A stretch of 37,543 nt of DNA from Planctomycetota bacterium (GTDB taxonomy: Bacteria; Planctomycetota; Phycisphaerae; WQYP01): the NCBI GenBank assembly GCA_021808485.1, contig JAKBBN010000028.1:1-37543 (forward strand). Direction: 5' to 3'. Positions 34,923 to 37,543 of this stretch are shown here, in pieces. The first letter of the stretch is position 1. The number at the start of each line of letters is the position of its first letter. The notes beneath the pieces are model-generated. The model worked only from the letters and a program-made list of their open reading frames with translations, did no database searches and was not told where the DNA came from. Position numbers and translations under genes: made by a program.

Positions 34923-35987
34923 CTAAAACAGCCGGTCCTTTTCGGATTCGCTTTCCGCATTGGATGGCGGGCGCTGTGCGGGTGGTTTTAATTTCAAATG
35001 GGCATACCCCGCATTGGTCAACTGTCGCCCTTTGGGTGTGCGGCGTATCAGGCCATTTTGCAGCAGGAACGGCTCTATAACATCTTCCAGCGTATCGGAT
35101 TCCTCTCCCATGGTTGCCGCCAGGGCTTCAAGGCCGGCGGGGCCGCCATCATAATCGCGGGCCAGCACGCCCATGAAGCGGCGGTCAAGTGCGTCAAGGC
35201 CCTGGTTATCAATTCCCTCAAGCTCCAGCGCCTGGGTTGCAATTGCCGGCGTCAGTTTCCCTTCGCCGCGTACCACGGCAAAATCGCGCACGCGCCGCAG
35301 CAGACGGTTGGCCACACGCGGCGTGCCGCGAGACCGCATGGCCACAAGTTCCAGAGCCGCCGGCTGCGAAGGTAAATCCAGCAGTTGGGCGGACCGCGTG
35401 ACAATGGTAATTAAATCCGGCAGGTCATAAAAATTAAGATGATGCACAATGCCGAAACGCGATCGCATCGGCCCGGATAAAAGCCCGGCGCGGGTGGTGG
35501 CGCCAATCAGGGTGAAGGGTTTAATATCCATATGCACGGATTCCGCATGGGTGCCCGCGCCGAATACCACATCTATGCAGAAGTCTTCCATGGCGGGGTA
35601 TAAATATTCCTCCACGGCCGAAGGAATGCGGTGGATTTCATCTATAAACAGAATTTCACCCTGCTGCATGTTGGTCAGCATGGAAACCAGTTCCGTTGGA
35701 CGGGCCAGCGCCGGCCCGCTGGTAATTTTTGGTACCGTGCCGTTTAATTCGCCGGCTATCAGATACGCCAATGTGGTTTTGCCCAGCCCCGGCGGCCCAT
35801 GCAGCAGCACATGTTCCATGGATTCCCTGCGCTTCTGCGCGGCCTGAATGCTGATGCGCAGCTTTTCCACAAGTTCGCGCTGGCCGATATATTCATTCAA
35901 ACTCTTCGGCCGCAATGCGGGCGAAGCGCCCGTGCCGGGCTGGTCTTCGGGAAGTGAAGCGGCGGTGACAATCCGTTCTCGCGCCAT
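34923..35987 (-). CDS. ruvB: Holliday junction branch-migration helicase RuvB
   Basis: AAA+ motor that drives branch migration of Holliday junctions together with RuvA. 354 residues. LRPKSLNEYIGQRELVEKLR is the conserved N-terminus. Walker A GPPGLGKTT is at 64-72, Walker B LFIDEIHR at 113-120, IGATTRAGLLSGPMRSRFG at 161-179 carries the sensor and the arginine finger, and SRGTPRVANRLLRRVRDFA the sensor 2 region. The C-terminal winged helix ends in a family motif, FLLQNGLIRRTPKGRQLT. The ATG follows AAGGG by ten bases. It lies 18 bases after ruvA on the same strand, so the two form an operon. ruvC is not in the window. The gene is convergent with tmRNA. Confidence 0.97.
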   Translation of the reverse strand: MARERIVTAASLPEDQPGTGASPALRPKSLNEYIGQRELVEKLRISIQAAQKRRESMEHVLLHGPPGLGKTTLAYLIAGELNGTVPKITSGPALARPTELVSMLTNMQQGEILFIDEIHRIPSAVEEYLYPAMEDFCIDVVFGAGTHAESVHMDIKPFTLIGATTRAGLLSGPMRSRFGIVHHLNFYDLPDLITIVTRSAQLLDLPSQPAALELVAMRSRGTPRVANRLLRRVRDFAVVRGEGKLTPAIATQALELEGIDNQGLDALDRRFMGVLARDYDGGPAGLEALAATMGEESDTLEDVIEPFLLQNGLIRRTPKGRQLTNAGYAHLKLKPPAQRPPSNAESESEKDRLF

Positions 35988-36005
35988 GGTGAAAATACCC
36001 TTGTG

Positions 36006-36626
36006 TTAACCGGTCACGTTTTTCAGTTTGTACGCGGCCCGCATGATATCCGAAGATTTTACCAGCGATGGGTCGGCCCGGCAGGCCCTATCCACCCAGT
36101 TTTCCGCCTCGGCGCGGCGTTCACCCAAAGCCGTCAGCGCCGCGATGGCGTTTAGCTGTTCATCGGTATGTTTAACCGTCGGAACGGATTCAGATGGACC
36201 GGCGTAAATATCCACCTTGCCGGAAAGCTCCGCGATCATCTGTTCGGCGGTGCGTTTGCCGATTTCGGGCAGGCCCGTAAGAAACTTCGTATCCTTCCGC
36301 ACAATGGCGGCGGCAACCTGGCTGACCGGTGCGGCCAAAGATCGCAATGCCCGCCGCGGGCCGATACCTTTAACAGTAATAAAAAGCTGAAAAAAGTCTT
36401 TATCCTGTTCACGTAAAAAGCCAAGCAGGCGGGGCGCAAGTTGGCCGAAACTGGCATTGCCTTCCAGATATTGCATGGTAAACAGTGCGATGCGCTGGCC
36501 CACGCGCGTTTGCAGGTGAGGCAGGTCGGCCGCAGGCACCAGAATTTCATAACTGATATCGCCGACATTCACGAGAATGTTATCTTCGGTGACCAGTTCC
36601 AGAGTTCCCTGAATGCGTGCAATCAT
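36006..36626 (-). CDS. ruvA: Holliday junction DNA helicase subunit RuvA
   Basis: Tetrameric protein that binds Holliday junctions and loads RuvB. 206 residues from the ATG at 36626, where GGAAAG lies seven bases upstream; the frame extends to 36815, but the extra 63 residues match nothing and normal RuvA is about 200 long. MIARIQGTLELVTEDNILVN and GDISYEILVPA form the OB domain. YEFQ-type LREQDKDFFQLF is at 71-82, and the two helix-hairpin-helix motifs are VKGIGPRRAL (85-94) and LPEIGKRTAEQMIAEL (119-134). The C-terminal third domain (NAIAALTALGERRAEAENWV) binds RuvB. First gene of the ruvA-ruvB operon. Confidence 0.96.
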   Translation of the reverse strand: MIARIQGTLELVTEDNILVNVGDISYEILVPAADLPHLQTRVGQRIALFTMQYLEGNASFGQLAPRLLGFLREQDKDFFQLFITVKGIGPRRALRSLAAPVSQVAAAIVRKDTKFLTGLPEIGKRTAEQMIAELSGKVDIYAGPSESVPTVKHTDEQLNAIAALTALGERRAEAENWVDRACRADPSLVKSSDIMRAAYKLKNVTG

Positions 36627-36869
36627 GCGGACTTTCCAAATGTCATGGAGCGAACAAACAACGAACAAAAGTATAAACGCCCCCGGCCCGTGCGGATAGT
36701 GCGGCCGGTTGGCGGGCTGCCCATGGCCCCCCGTCAAACCTAATTTGCAGGCGTGACAGAGCACCAGGTTGTGTCTGTATGGCTTTTTGGTAAAACCCGC
36801 TGCCCGTTGCGCCAATCACCTGCCACACCGTGCCCGCGTGCGTCCCCGGCAGTGATTTTTTTTATCTCC

Positions 36870-36896
36870 CTGCGCAGCGTAACGCAGTGCTTTTTT
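36870..36896 (+). terminator. Orphan terminator-like hairpin
   Basis: CTGCG at 36870-36874 pairs with CGCAG at 36883-36887, followed by TGC and six T (36891-36896) on the plus strand. The stem is short, and no plus-strand gene ends upstream. It may end an unrecognised small transcript or be chance. Confidence 0.25.
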
Positions 36897-36917
36897 AGTT
36901 AGTCGACCATTCACCCT

Positions 36918-36956
36918 ATGCCAGATGCCAGAGGCCAGATGCCGGATGCCAGATGC
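36918..36956. repeat. 7-base tandem repeat (ATGCCAG)
   Basis: Five full copies of a 7-base unit lie at 36918-36952: ATGCCAG, ATGCCAG, AGGCCAG, ATGCCGG, ATGCCAG, then a partial ATGC. A plus-strand frame across it reads MPDARGQMPDAR, but it is most likely non-coding. Confidence 0.85.
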
Positions 36957-37258
36957 GATCTTCCGGCGACAGCCATTCTGTCATCCCAACCTTTTGTGCT
37001 CTCCTTTCACCTGCTCAACAATCTCCCGCTCTGCATTGCGACAGCAACGCCGGGCATCGCCCATGACCGTTCGCTTCATATTCGCCTTTTATTTGTTTTA
37101 AGAATTCCTGGCTTACATCGGCCTTCAGGCGGCGGTCGGCCAGCAGCCGCGCTTTTGTTTCTTGCATGCCTTTAATGGCGCGGTACCATCTTCTTTGTGT
37201 TGATTATATTATCGGCGTGGCCGAAGGTTCTTGTGGCTTGCCCGGAAGGAAATGGAAA

Positions 37259-37543
37259 ATGCGCGGACAAAATCGTTGGTCTGGCAGTGGAAGTTATCGG
37301 ATAGTTGTGGTCGGCCTGCTCCGCGTGATGCTGGCGGCATTGGTGCTGTCCGCGCCGGCGGTGATGGGCGATTGGCGGAGCGGGAGCCACCGGGCTGAAG
37401 GATTGCTGGCCGCCGGCACTGCGGAGGTGAGCCATCAGCATTACCATCAGGCGATGGCCGACTTTCGCAACGCGGCGGCGGCAGGGAACGGGACGGCGAT
37501 TTACGACGTTGGCTGGCTCTACTACCACGGCTACGGCGTTCCG
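37259..37543 (+). CDS. Sel1-repeat (TPR-like) secreted protein, N-terminal part (3' end outside window)
   Basis: 95 codons run to the window edge without a stop. The ATG at 37259 follows AAGGA by eight bases; an ATG at 37252 is in another frame. After MRGQNRWSGSGSYR a hydrophobic segment (IVVVGLLRVMLAALVLSAPA) is a signal peptide or anchor. The visible end, MADFRNAAAAGNGTAIYDVG then WLYYHGYGVP, matches one Sel1-like repeat (A..W.rkAA..Gn..A.y.lG.lY..G.GVp). Such alpha-helical repeats mediate protein-protein contacts, often in the envelope. How many repeats follow, and any partner domain, cannot be seen. Confidence 0.82.
   Translation, partial: MRGQNRWSGSGSYRIVVVGLLRVMLAALVLSAPAVMGDWRSGSHRAEGLLAAGTAEVSHQHYHQAMADFRNAAAAGNGTAIYDVGWLYYHGYGVP

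Larger units (their letters stand above)
36627..37258. other. Non-coding gap with tandem repeat
   Basis: About 630 bases without a convincing gene. It must hold the ruvAB promoter (minus) and that of the Sel1 gene (plus). It contains the 7-base tandem repeat at 36918-36956 and an orphan hairpin at 36870-36896. A 50-codon minus-strand frame at 37015-37167 (MQETKARLLADRRLKADVSQ at its start) has only a poor ribosome site and is not called. Confidence 0.5.

Noticed and set aside
36442..36815. Longer RuvA reading frame starting at 36815
   Set aside because: The extra 63 residues match nothing in RuvA, and MIARIQG at 36626 is the standard start with a ribosome site.
37015..37167. Possible 50-codon minus-strand gene
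   Set aside because: The N-terminal half looks protein-like, but there is only AAAGGC next to the ATG, no family match, and the C-terminal half has many Cys/Arg/Gly as in random frames.
1..37543. CRISPR arrays, tRNA or rRNA genes, insertion sequences, phage genes
   Set aside because: None recognised by eye on either strand. Only the short 7-base tandem repeat is repetitive, and the only RNA gene supported is tmRNA.

Overview
The window looks like a chromosomal segment of a Planctomycetota bacterium, most likely of class Phycisphaerae. This rests on type IV prepilin-like secreted proteins with a C-terminal DG motif, PEP-CTERM surface proteins, carbohydrate-active enzymes mixed with housekeeping genes, a DUF2752 membrane protein and a long RseP-type protease. 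The assignment is inference: there is no rRNA gene, and Lentisphaerota or Kiritimatiellota relatives cannot be excluded. No CRISPR array, tRNA gene, transposase or phage gene was recognised.

Positions 1-20200 are a carbohydrate-use region, almost all on the minus strand. In transcription order there are two blocks built alike. Block A (19774 to 8969): PEP-CTERM protein, prepilin-like protein, second prepilin-like protein, GH78-like enzyme, GH78 alpha-L-rhamnosidase, GntR/LacI-type (AraR-like) regulator. Block B (8196 to 897): PEP-CTERM protein with an L-type-lectin-like module, prepilin-like protein, GH92 alpha-mannosidase carrying the same kind of lectin module, UDP-glucose 4-epimerase. In each block a hairpin lies between the PEP-CTERM gene and the first prepilin gene. 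The end of another prepilin-like protein opens the window on the plus strand. An AraC-family regulator (20204-21142) is divergent from block A.

Positions 21290-25954 hold a minus-strand housekeeping operon: dxr (isoprenoid synthesis), rseP-like site-2 protease, and holB (DNA polymerase III delta prime). dxr starts with TTG and overlaps rseP by an ATGA junction.

Positions 26345-30890 are a plus-strand run of poorly known genes: a LuxR-type regulator, a DUF2752 protein with a possibly leaderless mRNA, two overlapping lipoprotein genes that look like paralogues, and a long secreted protein of unknown role. A sulfotransferase (minus) follows. Its start overlaps what seems to be the C-terminal remnant of a family 4 glycosyltransferase. 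Next is a secreted GH28-like polygalacturonase.

Positions 34393-34769 encode tmRNA (ssrA), whose proteolysis tag can be read. ruvB and ruvA follow on the minus strand. After a 630-base non-coding stretch with a 7-base tandem repeat, the window ends inside a Sel1-repeat protein.

The secreted enzymes point to breakdown of rhamnose-, galacturonate- and mannose-containing polysaccharide (pectin-like or mannan/glycoprotein material), with lectin and PEP-CTERM proteins at the surface and two sugar-type regulators. The substrate itself cannot be read from the sequence.
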